From contig JAUWCR010000035.1 of NCBI GenBank assembly GCA_030609215.1, positions 1 through 9,194 of the forward strand: 9,194 nucleotides of DNA, given 5' to 3'. Made by a program: the position numbers and the translations under genes. The DNA comes from Actinomycetes bacterium. Lineage in GTDB: Bacteria > Actinomycetota > Humimicrobiia > Humimicrobiales > Humimicrobiaceae. Of the stretch, positions 1 to 5,888 are shown piece by piece; the stretch's first letter is position 1; every line of letters starts with the position of its first letter. Under the pieces are notes generated by a model. It was given only the letters and a program-made list of their open reading frames with translations, did no database searches and was not told the origin of the DNA.

Positions 1-231
1 AGATACTACAGGCACACTTTTAACTAAAAGTTTTCCATTCCTATCATAAATATTTCCTCTAGGCGCAGGAATGGTTTTTAACCTTAACATATTTTCCTGT
101 GCCTGTTCAGCATACAGCTGGCCTGTTATTACCTGTAAAAAATATAGTCTTAATACTAAAGCTATTACCAGAGCTAAAAAGAGATAAATTATAATTTTAA
201 GCCTTCTCTTTATACAAGAATCCAAATTCAT
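1..231 (-). CDS. mrdA: Penicillin-binding protein 2 (elongation transpeptidase), N-terminal fragment
   Basis: This is the first 77 residues of a class B penicillin-binding protein; the rest lies beyond the left edge. The family crosslinks peptidoglycan during cell elongation, working with MreBCD and RodA at the cytoplasmic membrane. Visible are a short basic cytoplasmic start (CIKRRLK, residues 6-12), one membrane anchor (about 13-36, ending LRLYFLQV), and the linker into the dimerisation domain with the PAPRGNIYDRNGKLL signature at 59-73, typical of PBP2. The transpeptidase motifs (SxxK, SxN, KTG) are outside the window. The ATG at 231 lies inside the last codons of mreD (35-base overlap), and an in-frame stop sits three codons upstream. 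AAAGG directly abuts this ATG, whereas an in-frame TTG at 225 is 6 bases downstream of it, so the true start may be 225. The name is inferred from family resemblance and position behind mreD; the paralogue SpoVD/FtsI is less likely. Confidence 0.88.
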   Translation of the reverse strand, partial: MNLDSCIKRRLKIIIYLFLALVIALVLRLYFLQVITGQLYAEQAQENMLRLKTIPAPRGNIYDRNGKLLVKSVPVVS

Positions 232-715
232 CCTTTCTTAATCCGCCTGCCTGCAGCAGTGGGAAAATAATAAAAACTAAAATAATATTACAGGAAGGAT
301 TTATTAGTATTTCCAGTCCAAATTCTTTCATATTAATACTATAATTAAATAAATAATAAAATAAAACTGAGATAATAAGGCTTAATTCAGTAGTTAGAAA
401 AACTAAAAAAACATAAGTCAAGATTTTTCGCTTAAATCCTATAACTATAATTCTACTAACAATAAATGCACAAATAACATAAATTAACGCACTGAGACCT
501 ACTATATTTCCAACCATTAAATCCAGCAGCAGTCCTCCTATAAAACCATATATCATACCATACAACACCCCATCCATTAGGGTAATACCAATAACTGCCA
601 CTAAAATTAAATCAAAATTTATATGATATAACTTTAAATGCTCAACAAAAACCAACTGCAATATCAAAAACAATACAAGTAATAAAAAATGTAAAACTCT
701 TAGAAAAATCTTCAT
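197..715 (-). CDS. mreD: Rod shape-determining membrane protein MreD
   Basis: This is a 172-residue, very hydrophobic protein with about five to six predicted membrane helices (roughly 5-24, 33-50, 53-68, 73-93, 99-124 and 134-153). The motif GFIGGLLLDLMVGNIVGLSA at 57-76 matches the glycine-rich helix-loop of the MreD family. Length fits the family, which is usually 160-180 residues. MreD is the polytopic partner of MreC in the elongasome. The chosen start is the ATG at 715, where the typical short basic start MKIFLR leads into the first helix. An in-frame TTG at 727 would add four residues (MWYP) and sits only 3 bases after the mreC stop; neither start has a convincing Shine-Dalgarno sequence, so translation is probably coupled to mreC. 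The C-terminal tail (KDEFGFLYKEKA) is encoded in DNA shared with the start of mrdA. Confidence 0.9.
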   Translation of the reverse strand: MKIFLRVLHFLLLVLFLILQLVFVEHLKLYHINFDLILVAVIGITLMDGVLYGMIYGFIGGLLLDLMVGNIVGLSALIYVICAFIVSRIIVIGFKRKILTYVFLVFLTTELSLIISVLFYYLFNYSINMKEFGLEILINPSCNIILVFIIFPLLQAGGLRKDEFGFLYKEKA

Positions 716-730
716 AGGATACCACAAATC

Positions 731-1543
731 TTATTTTTTTATCACTAAAACATACTCCATGGTCCAAAAATTAACATACGGGTCTATCTCTATTTTTTTA
801 TAAGGATCACCAGGAATTTCTGTAACCCTTTTAACTTTTCCAATAAGTACCTCAGAAGGTATATATTCCCCAAACTCAGAAGTAATTGCTATATCTCCTT
901 TTTGCACTATTTCTTCTGCAGAAATATAATTTAAGTAAATTTTTCCTTCAGAACTACCTTCAATTATACCTAATTTCCTGGAAGAAAGAATTCTTGTGCC
1001 GATACTGCTTTGAGAGTCATTGATAAGCCTTACCTTGCATGAATTATTCGCACTAAATATTACTGTACCTACAAGCCCATCTTCATTTATTACTGCCATT
1101 CCCTCTAGAACACCGCTGCTCCTGCCTATATTTAAAATAGCTTCAGATTGCCATTTGCTTTTATAAAAACCTATTACTTTAGCTTGCACTGTGTTAAAAT
1201 CCTTTCTTATTTCAATACCTAAAAGCTCCCTTAATGCATTATTCTCAATCTTTAAATTAATATTTTTGCTATAATCCTTTCGCAGTGCAGCATTTTCTTC
1301 TCTTAATACAGCCAGCTTTTCCCCAGCATTAAAAAAATCTCTTATAGAATTTGTTAAATTTGTAACAGGCTTAAAGAATGCAAAGGTTTTTTCCTGAATT
1401 GGTTTGAAAAAATCAAGCGTTGATATTTTAACTTTTTTTATTAAATTAGAATCCTTAAAGCTTACTGTAATAACTATCAAACATAAAACAATTATTACAA
1501 TTAAAACAATAAGATTCCTTAGATTTCTTTTTGTAGGTGTCAT
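731..1543 (-). CDS. mreC: Rod shape-determining protein MreC
   Basis: MreC is a bitopic protein that links the MreB filament to extracytoplasmic PBP2 and stimulates cell-wall elongation. The 270 residues show the family layout: a short basic cytoplasmic tail (TKRNLRN, 4-10), one transmembrane helix (about 11-28), a linker, a coiled coil with leucine and asparagine spacing (about 75-108, KLAVLREENAALRKD onward), then the beta-rich extracytoplasmic domain. That domain has SSGVLEGMAVINEDGLVG at 142-159 and VRLINDSQSSIGTR at 171-184, both characteristic of MreC. It ends 3-15 bases before mreD, depending on the mreD start. A 61-base gap separates it from mreB, the largest gap in the mre cluster, and no clear Shine-Dalgarno sequence precedes the ATG. 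No truncation or frameshift is seen. Confidence 0.95.
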   Translation of the reverse strand: MTPTKRNLRNLIVLIVIIVLCLIVITVSFKDSNLIKKVKISTLDFFKPIQEKTFAFFKPVTNLTNSIRDFFNAGEKLAVLREENAALRKDYSKNINLKIENNALRELLGIEIRKDFNTVQAKVIGFYKSKWQSEAILNIGRSSGVLEGMAVINEDGLVGTVIFSANNSCKVRLINDSQSSIGTRILSSRKLGIIEGSSEGKIYLNYISAEEIVQKGDIAITSEFGEYIPSEVLIGKVKRVTEIPGDPYKKIEIDPYVNFWTMEYVLVIKK

Positions 1544-1604
1544 TAATAAATAGCTTACCCACTGACTTTTTATCAGCTTCTATTTTTAAAAAAATACAAA
1601 CTAA

Positions 1605-2636
1605 TTATTGTTTAGAATACCGGAGATATTTTTTTAATGTTGTAAAGTCCTCAACACATTTTCCAGCACCAATTGCTACACATGCAAGAGGGTTTTCTGC
1701 CATGTAAACTGGGCAATGTGTTTCTCTACTTATCCTCTCAGCAAACCCTTTTAAAAGTGCCCCTCCTCCGGTTAAAACTATGCCTCTTTTCATTATATCT
1801 GAAGAAAGTTCAGGCGGTGTATTATCCAGTACTTCTATGACTGAATTTATTATATCAACTAATGATTTTTCCAGTGCAGACCTGATCTGCTGACTGGTTA
1901 GAATAATTGTCTTCGGAAGCCCTGTTACCAGATCTCTTCCATTTACTTCCATCTTTTCCTCATTTTCCAGAGGAAATGCTGAACCAATCTCCATTTTTAT
2001 TTTCTCAGCAGTCCTTTCTCCAAGCAGTAGATTGTTTTCCTTTTTTAAAAAATATATTATTGCTTCATCCATCTCATCTCCACCAATTCTAAGTGAACGA
2101 CTTACAACTATTCCGCCCAAAGATAAAACTGCTACCTCCGATGTACCACCTCCAACATCTATAATCATACTCCCTGTAGGCTCATCAATAGGAAGATTTG
2201 CACCAATCGCAGCAGCAAGAGGCTCTTCAATTATATATGCTGCCCTTGCTCCAGCCTGTTCAGTAGCTTCTACAACTGCTTTTTTTTCAACAGCAGTTAT
2301 ACCAGACGGAACACAAATTACAATCCTTGGTCTGGCAAAAGCTATATTCCTATGAGCCTTTTGAATAAAGTATCTAAGCATTTTTTCAGTTGTGTCAAAA
2401 TCTGCAATTACCCCATCTTTTAATGGTCTTATAGCCACTATATTCCCTGGTGTTCTACCAACCATTCTTTTTGCTTCTTTTCCAACTGCTAAAATTCTAT
2501 TTTTTTCCTTATCTATGGCCACTATTGAAGGTTCGTCAAGGATTATCCCCCTCCCCTTAACAGTAACAAGAGTATTTGCAGTTCCTAAATCTATGCCCAT
2601 GTCCCTGCCTATTACATTTAAAAAGAAATCAAACAT
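1605..2636 (-). CDS. mreB: Rod shape-determining protein MreB (actin-like filament)
   Basis: This 343-residue actin-fold ATPase matches bacterial MreB along its whole length. The N-terminal hydrophobic/amphipathic stretch MFDFFLN suits membrane binding. The nucleotide-binding motifs are intact: phosphate loop 1 DLGTANT (16-22), phosphate loop 2 [10 protein letters not shown] (159-168), the EEPLAAAIG connector (137-145) and the adenosine motif [10 protein letters not shown] (288-297). MreB polymerises under the cytoplasmic membrane and orients peptidoglycan synthesis by RodA/PBP2. An MreB-like paralogue such as Mbl is possible, but position directly before mreC and mreD supports mreB. It starts at an ATG 7 bases after a strong TAAGGAG site, 16 bases downstream of the maf stop. 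radC, often found between maf and mreB in Firmicutes, is missing here. An A8 tract in codons 117-119 is an AT-rich lysine run and the frame is intact. Confidence 0.97.
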   Translation of the reverse strand: MFDFFLNVIGRDMGIDLGTANTLVTVKGRGIILDEPSIVAIDKEKNRILAVGKEAKRMVGRTPGNIVAIRPLKDGVIADFDTTEKMLRYFIQKAHRNIAFARPRIVICVPSGITAVEKKAVVEATEQAGARAAYIIEEPLAAAIGANLPIDEPTGSMIIDVGGGTSEVAVLSLGGIVVSRSLRIGGDEMDEAIIYFLKKENNLLLGERTAEKIKMEIGSAFPLENEEKMEVNGRDLVTGLPKTIILTSQQIRSALEKSLVDIINSVIEVLDNTPPELSSDIMKRGIVLTGGGALLKGFAERISRETHCPVYMAENPLACVAIGAGKCVEDFTTLKKYLRYSKQ

Positions 2637-2643
2637 CTATTAA

Positions 2644-2650
2644 CTCCTTA
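2644..2650 (-). promoter_or_regulatory. Strong ribosome binding site of mreB
   Basis: The coding strand reads TAAGGAG, then 7 bases, then the mreB ATG. It is one of only three clear Shine-Dalgarno sites in the window, in the short gap behind maf. It fits a high and independent translation rate for MreB, an abundant filament protein, compared with mreC and mreD, which have none. Confidence 0.75.
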
Positions 2651-2652
2651 AT

Positions 2653-3288
2653 TTAACCTAGAATTTTATAATTAAATTTTTTAAGTAAATTAACAAATTT
2701 AAAAATTGGCAGCCCAACTACATTATAAAAACAACCATCAATTCTCTCTACCAGAGTGCTGCCCAATCCATATATATTATATGCTCCTGCCTTATCAAAT
2801 ATATTTTCTTTTTCAACATATTCTTCAATTTCAACAGAACTTAATTTTCTAAACTTTACCCTGGTGGTCTCAGTATCATACAGATACTTTCCAGTTAAAC
2901 CATTAAAAATACAAACTCCGCTTATAACTAGATGAGTCTTTCCTGAAAAAAATTTTAAATATTCTTCTGCCTGTTTTTTACTGGATGGCTTTCCAAAATA
3001 TTTATTTTTTAAATAAACAATAGTATCAAAACCGGTTACTAAAAACTCATTTTTATAACTCTTCTCTAATCCCTCTCCACCTTTACCTGTTGTGATACGA
3101 TCATAGACATTCCTAGCTTTACTGGAACTATTTAATACCACAGTCCTGTAAGGATTTGATAAATTCCTCTCCAGGTAATCCTTAGGCTCTATTATATCAA
3201 AATCCAGTTTTAGAAGCTCCAGAATCCTTCTCCTCCTTGGAGAACTGGAAGCCAAAATAATTTTTTTACGACCTTCTTCTTCTCCCAA
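2653..3288 (-). CDS. maf: Maf-family nucleotide pyrophosphatase
   Basis: Maf proteins hydrolyse non-canonical or pyrimidine nucleoside triphosphates (the YhdE type acts on dTTP and UTP) in the cytosol, and overproduction affects septum formation. Family landmarks seen: SSSPRRRRILELL (14-26), the KARN lysine (57), GFDTIV with the conserved Asp (88), GKPSSKKQAEEYL (99-111), SGKTH (115-119), and DKAGAYNIYGLGSTLVERI (165-183). In dTTP/UTP-type Maf the last motif usually reads AYGIQG; here it is AYNIYG, so Tyr173 replaces the usual Gln. An apparent insertion rich in Gly and Lys (about 66-80) makes it longer (211) than the usual 190-200. The start is uncertain: the TTG at 3288 gives six extra residues (MGEEEG) and overlaps the DUF4321 gene by 23 bases, and there is no ATG or GTG near the usual beginning at KKIILASSS. 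Position before mreB matches Firmicutes gene order. Confidence 0.9.
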   Translation of the reverse strand: MGEEEGRKKIILASSSPRRRRILELLKLDFDIIEPKDYLERNLSNPYRTVVLNSSSKARNVYDRITTGKGGEGLEKSYKNEFLVTGFDTIVYLKNKYFGKPSSKKQAEEYLKFFSGKTHLVISGVCIFNGLTGKYLYDTETTRVKFRKLSSVEIEEYVEKENIFDKAGAYNIYGLGSTLVERIDGCFYNVVGLPIFKFVNLLKKFNYKILG

Positions 3289-3523
3289 TATCTGCCAATA
3301 AAAAAGCTAATAATAATCCTATTATAGCACCTAGTGTAATATTTATATGAATACTAAAGCTTACATCAATTAAGTATAAATTAAGACTCAAAGAATCAGT
3401 ACCCACTTTTAGACCCTTGTCAAGAATAGGAATAATATCTCTTAAAATATGGCCCAATACGGCACCTATAATTCCACCAGCAAGTACTATAAAAAAAACT
3501 ATTGCCCCTCTCCTCTTAGCCAT
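3266..3523 (-). CDS. DUF4321-type small membrane protein
   Basis: This 85-residue protein resembles the DUF4321 family, found next to maf in many Clostridia-like genomes; no function is established. It has two hydrophobic helices, about 7-27 (AIVFFIVLAGGIIGAVLGHIL, with GG and GxxxG-like packing) and 62-78 (ITLGAIIGLLLAFLLAD), separated by a roughly 34-residue polar loop with short beta-like segments (LSLNLYLIDVSFSIHINI). Basic clusters at both ends (MAKRR and GRRRRS) predict both termini in the cytoplasm and the loop outside. The ATG at 3523 is chosen because TAGGTGA lies 4 bases upstream; a TTG at 3526 would add one Met. The end overlaps the probable start of maf, implying translational coupling. 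Its neighbours suggest envelope or cell-shape association, but that is inference only. Confidence 0.8.
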   Translation of the reverse strand: MAKRRGAIVFFIVLAGGIIGAVLGHILRDIIPILDKGLKVGTDSLSLNLYLIDVSFSIHINITLGAIIGLLLAFLLADIGRRRRS

Positions 3524-3527
3524 CAAT

Positions 3528-3534
3528 TCACCTA
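3528..3534 (-). promoter_or_regulatory. Ribosome binding site deciding the DUF4321 start
   Basis: The coding strand reads TAGGTGA, then ATTG, then ATG. The 4-base spacing favours the ATG at 3523 over the TTG at 3526, which would leave only one base behind the site. Confidence 0.55.
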
Positions 3535-3554
3535 CACTAATATTATTTATTATT

Positions 3555-3962
3555 TTAACTATTATTTAAAAAAAATAACTTTATTTCTCTCGCAGCACTC
3601 TCTTTTGAATCTGAACCGTGCACAACATTTACAGTAATATCAGTTCCGTAATCACCTCTAATTGTGCCTGCTTTTGCCTTTTTAGGATCAGTTGGCCCCA
3701 TAATATCTCTGATTTTTTTAATAGCATTATAACCACTTATTACCATCACTGCTACATTACCAGAAGTTATATATTCCAGTAGCTGCTTAAAAAAGTCCTT
3801 ATCTCTATGTTCATTATAATGTTTACAAGCAAGCTCTCTACTTATTTTCATCATTTTTAATTTTTCTATATTCAAATCCTGATTTTCAAAATAAGTTATT
3901 ATCTTACCGACTACTTTTTTACTTACTCCATCAGGCTTTATAATAACCAGGCTTTTTTCCAT
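3555..3962 (-). CDS. ndk: Nucleoside diphosphate kinase
   Basis: Ndk equilibrates nucleoside di- and triphosphates by a ping-pong mechanism through a phosphohistidine. At 135 residues it has the normal bacterial length, and the active-site set is complete: Lys9 in VIIKPDG, Tyr49 in HYNEHRDK, Arg85 and Thr91 around RDIMGPTDP, Arg102 in AGTIRGDYG, Asn112 and catalytic His115 in VNVVHGSDS. It is a soluble cytosolic enzyme. It lies 52 bases behind the zinc-ribbon membrane protein gene and 31 bases before the DUF4321 gene. Together with maf it makes a small nucleotide-metabolism group inside a cell-wall cluster. The ATG at 3962 has no well-spaced Shine-Dalgarno sequence (AAAGAG abuts it) and lies within a 22-base tandem duplication that also supplies an out-of-frame ATG at 3984. 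Confidence 0.97.
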   Translation of the reverse strand: MEKSLVIIKPDGVSKKVVGKIITYFENQDLNIEKLKMMKISRELACKHYNEHRDKDFFKQLLEYITSGNVAVMVISGYNAIKKIRDIMGPTDPKKAKAGTIRGDYGTDITVNVVHGSDSKESAAREIKLFFLNNS

Positions 3963-3998
3963 CTCTTTTTAATCCCTTTTCCATCTCTTTCTAATCTT
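3955..3998 (-). repeat. 22-base imperfect tandem duplication over the ndk start
   Basis: Two adjacent 22-base units, 3955-3976 and 3977-3998, are identical at 19 positions. On the plus strand both begin TTTTCCATCTCTTT, and they differ at one central and two terminal bases. On the coding strand each copy contains AAAGAGATGGAAAA, so the start codon and first codon of ndk are duplicated. Since 22 is not a multiple of three, the upstream ATG (3984) is out of frame with ndk and opens a 17-codon frame that stops at 3931, inside ndk. Confidence 0.85.
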
Positions 3999-4014
3999 AT
4001 TGCTATAAATAGTC

Positions 4015-4464
4015 CTACCGTGTTGTTTTACAATAAGGACAGACCTTCCAGTCCAGACTTAAAGGCTTCCCGCATTTACTACATGAATTTTTTAGCTTTT
4101 TTCTACAATACGGACATATTAAAAAATCTTCTTTTATCTCATTCCCACAGGCTGGACATTGTGTAAGCTTAGAATTTAAGAGTACTTCCATTCTTTTTAT
4201 TTCAAGATCTCTTTCTACAATATCATCTATAAACTCAGGAGGCCTTAATATTAAATAAATAACCAGTCCTAAATAATTTAAAACAAATACTGCCAATGCC
4301 CAAAATACTGCCGATGTATTTCTAAGTCTGGCATCTCTGTATACCCAATATACAAAAGATAACCAAATTATTATTAAAAAAAAGACAAATCCATATATAA
4401 GATTTCTCCAGATAGGAAGCTTAAAAAAGTCCATTATATTATTTAAATACTCAAATAAATCCAT
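4015..4464 (-). CDS. Two-helix membrane protein with double zinc ribbon, function unknown
   Basis: I recognise the architecture but no established function. The 149 residues start with an amphipathic segment, then two membrane helices (about 20-42 and 52-73), joined by a short polar loop YRDARLRNTSA (42-52). The motif LRPPEFIDDIVER (73-85) follows the second helix and resembles a conserved stretch in similar uncharacterised proteins. A charged linker (about 84-100) leads to two zinc ribbons: Cys103/106 with Cys117/120 (CPACG, CPYC), and Cys128/131 with Cys142/145 (CSKCG, CPYC). This is a double-zinc-ribbon (DZR-like) tail, probably cytoplasmic and able to bind protein or nucleic acid. It starts at an ATG 4 bases after GGAGG and has a candidate promoter upstream, so it may head the ndk-maf-mre transcript. 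Both ribbons have all their cysteines. Confidence 0.8.
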   Translation of the reverse strand: MDLFEYLNNIMDFFKLPIWRNLIYGFVFFLIIIWLSFVYWVYRDARLRNTSAVFWALAVFVLNYLGLVIYLILRPPEFIDDIVERDLEIKRMEVLLNSKLTQCPACGNEIKEDFLICPYCRKKLKNSCSKCGKPLSLDWKVCPYCKTTR

Positions 4465-4468
4465 ATAT

Positions 4469-4473
4469 CCTCC
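4469..4473 (-). promoter_or_regulatory. Strong ribosome binding site of the zinc-ribbon gene
   Basis: The coding strand reads TTTGGAGGATATATG: a perfect GGAGG core 4 bases before the ATG at 4464. It fixes that start and is the best Shine-Dalgarno sequence in the window. Confidence 0.75.
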
Positions 4474-4519
4474 AAATAATAAAATACTTAAGAAAAATTT
4501 TAAAAATATAATTAACTAG

Positions 4520-4549
4520 ATTATATTAATAACTACACTATATTAACAA
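4520..4549 (-). promoter_or_regulatory. Candidate sigma-70-type promoter behind folC
   Basis: On the coding strand TTGTTA (4549-4544) is followed after 18 bases by a perfect TATAAT (4525-4520), inside the 97-base gap between folC and the zinc-ribbon gene. Transcription would start near 4513, leaving a leader of about 50 bases. The -35 box matches the consensus in four of six positions. The local DNA is very AT-rich, so a chance match is possible, but this is the longest gap in the window and the only place where both boxes and spacing are good. No hairpin terminator for the upstream genes is seen, so read-through is also possible. Confidence 0.45.
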
Positions 4550-4560
4550 TTATTTTTCAA

Positions 4561-5874
4561 TTAAACTATACCTTCTAAATTAGTAATTGAACCCGTAATG
4601 CATATAATATCATTACTCTTAGAGATTTTTAAAGCAAAATTTAAAGAATTCCCTATATTATCTATCTTGTATACCTCTTTTGGTATACTCCCGCCAGTCT
4701 TTTTTATACTTAAAATCTTTTTTACTTCACTTTCCAGGGTATCTATATCCAGACTTCTATCAGTTTGACTTGATGTTAAAATTAATACATCGGTTACTTT
4801 GCTGACATCTGTAATCATTGTTTTGTAATCTTTATCCCCAAGCACAGCAAAGATAACTATTTTATTTGCTACTTTAAAATACTTGTTAATATTTTTAATA
4901 AAATTTATTATACCTTCAGGATTATGAGAAGCATCTGCAAGTACTGTTGGATTACTTCTGATTATTTCAAATCTCCCTAAAACTTTAACTTCCCTTAAAC
5001 TTTCTTTTAATAATTCTTCCTTTACTTTTTTATTTACTGTATCCATATAAAGCTCTGCAAGTACTATAGCAAGTGATAGATTAAGAGGCTGATAAGTACC
5101 GAGAAGCGGCAAACTTAAGCCTCTGTATTCTGCTGCAGTACCTTTAATATCAAGTTTCCAGCCTCCAAGGTTTGCACTTTGACTGTTAATAATCCTAAAA
5201 TCCCTGTTATAAATAAATAATCTGGAATCAGTTTCCCTTACTTTCCTGGTAAGAATATCTAAAACTTTCCTGTCATTACTTAATGTAGCAACAGCTGCTT
5301 TATTTTTTATAACCTCAACTTTTTCCTTGGTAATCTTACTTATTGTATCCCCAAGAATTTCAGTATGTTCAAGGCTTACACCACAAAGTCCAGCAACTTT
5401 TGAATCAGCAATATTTGTAGCATCCCACCTTCCACCCATTCCTGCTTCAAGAACCATTACATCTAAATTCTCATCCTCTGCCAGCTTAAAAGCCATTGCA
5501 GCAATTATTTCAAATTGGGTTATAGGTCCGCCTAAATCTAGATCATTTACTTCTTTTATATATTGATATATCCCGTTAAAAAGTTCTGCAAACCTACCTG
5601 ACTTTATCTGCTCGCCGCAAATCCAAAACCTCTCTGTATAACTATTTATATGAGGTGATATATGGTAACCACATCTTATGCCGTGCTGGTGCAATATATA
5701 AGCTAAAATTGTAGCAGTCGAGGTTTTACCATTTGTGCCAACTATATGAATAAAATCAAGTTTTTTGTGGGGATTTCCCAGAAGCTTTAGTATTTTTTCA
5801 ATCCTGGTAAGACTTGGCTTAATGCCAAAAATAAGGCAGTCATCTAGATATTTACATACCTTCCCAAAATTCAC
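4561..5874 (-). CDS. folC: Folylpolyglutamate synthase (possibly also dihydrofolate synthase)
   Basis: FolC adds glutamate to folates, and in many bacteria also makes dihydrofolate from dihydropteroate, using ATP in the cytosol. The 437 residues match the Mur-ligase-like family: N-terminal folate-loop region FGIKPSLTRIEKIL (16-29), P-loop GTNGKTST (46-53), HISPHINSYTERF (71-83), LEAGMGGRWDATN (142-154), HTEILGD (170-176), ITKEKVEVIK with the lysine expected to be carbamylated (Lys185), and the C-terminal domain from GRFEII (300-305) with DASHNP (314-319). The last motif is usually DGAHNP. One enzyme cannot be assigned as mono- or bifunctional by eye. The start is a GTG at 5874, 14 bases after the valS stop, which gives the usual N-terminus; AAAG abuts it and no well-spaced Shine-Dalgarno is seen, suggesting coupling to valS. 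The valS-folC order is the classic Firmicutes arrangement. Confidence 0.95.
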   Translation of the reverse strand: MNFGKVCKYLDDCLIFGIKPSLTRIEKILKLLGNPHKKLDFIHIVGTNGKTSTATILAYILHQHGIRCGYHISPHINSYTERFWICGEQIKSGRFAELFNGIYQYIKEVNDLDLGGPITQFEIIAAMAFKLAEDENLDVMVLEAGMGGRWDATNIADSKVAGLCGVSLEHTEILGDTISKITKEKVEVIKNKAAVATLSNDRKVLDILTRKVRETDSRLFIYNRDFRIINSQSANLGGWKLDIKGTAAEYRGLSLPLLGTYQPLNLSLAIVLAELYMDTVNKKVKEELLKESLREVKVLGRFEIIRSNPTVLADASHNPEGIINFIKNINKYFKVANKIVIFAVLGDKDYKTMITDVSKVTDVLILTSSQTDRSLDIDTLESEVKKILSIKKTGGSIPKEVYKIDNIGNSLNFALKISKSNDIICITGSITNLEGIV

Positions 5875-5888
5875 CTTTACTCGCTTTT

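Noticed and set aside
1544..1604. Possible promoter or hairpin in the 61-base mreB-mreC gap
   Set aside because: The best -35/-10 pair (TTGTAT, 18 bases, TGATAA) matches consensus poorly, and the only stems (CTGA/TCAG, AGCT/AGCT) are four base pairs with no GC-rich terminator followed by a T run.
2280..2287. A8 tract in mreB as a possible slippage or phase-variation site
   Set aside because: It is a Glu-Lys-Lys codon run in an AT-rich genome, the frame is intact, and similar A7-A8 runs occur in several genes here.
1907..2355. Open frames on the plus strand opposite mreB (1907-2092 and 2032-2355)
   Set aside because: They are the complement of highly conserved MreB codons, give low-complexity Ser/Pro/Ile-rich translations with no recognisable domain, and lack a convincing ribosome binding site.
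4490..4512. AT palindrome (AAAATTTT-like) behind folC as a transcription terminator
   Set aside because: The stem contains no G-C pairs and lies downstream of the candidate promoter rather than directly after folC, so it would not make a stable intrinsic terminator.
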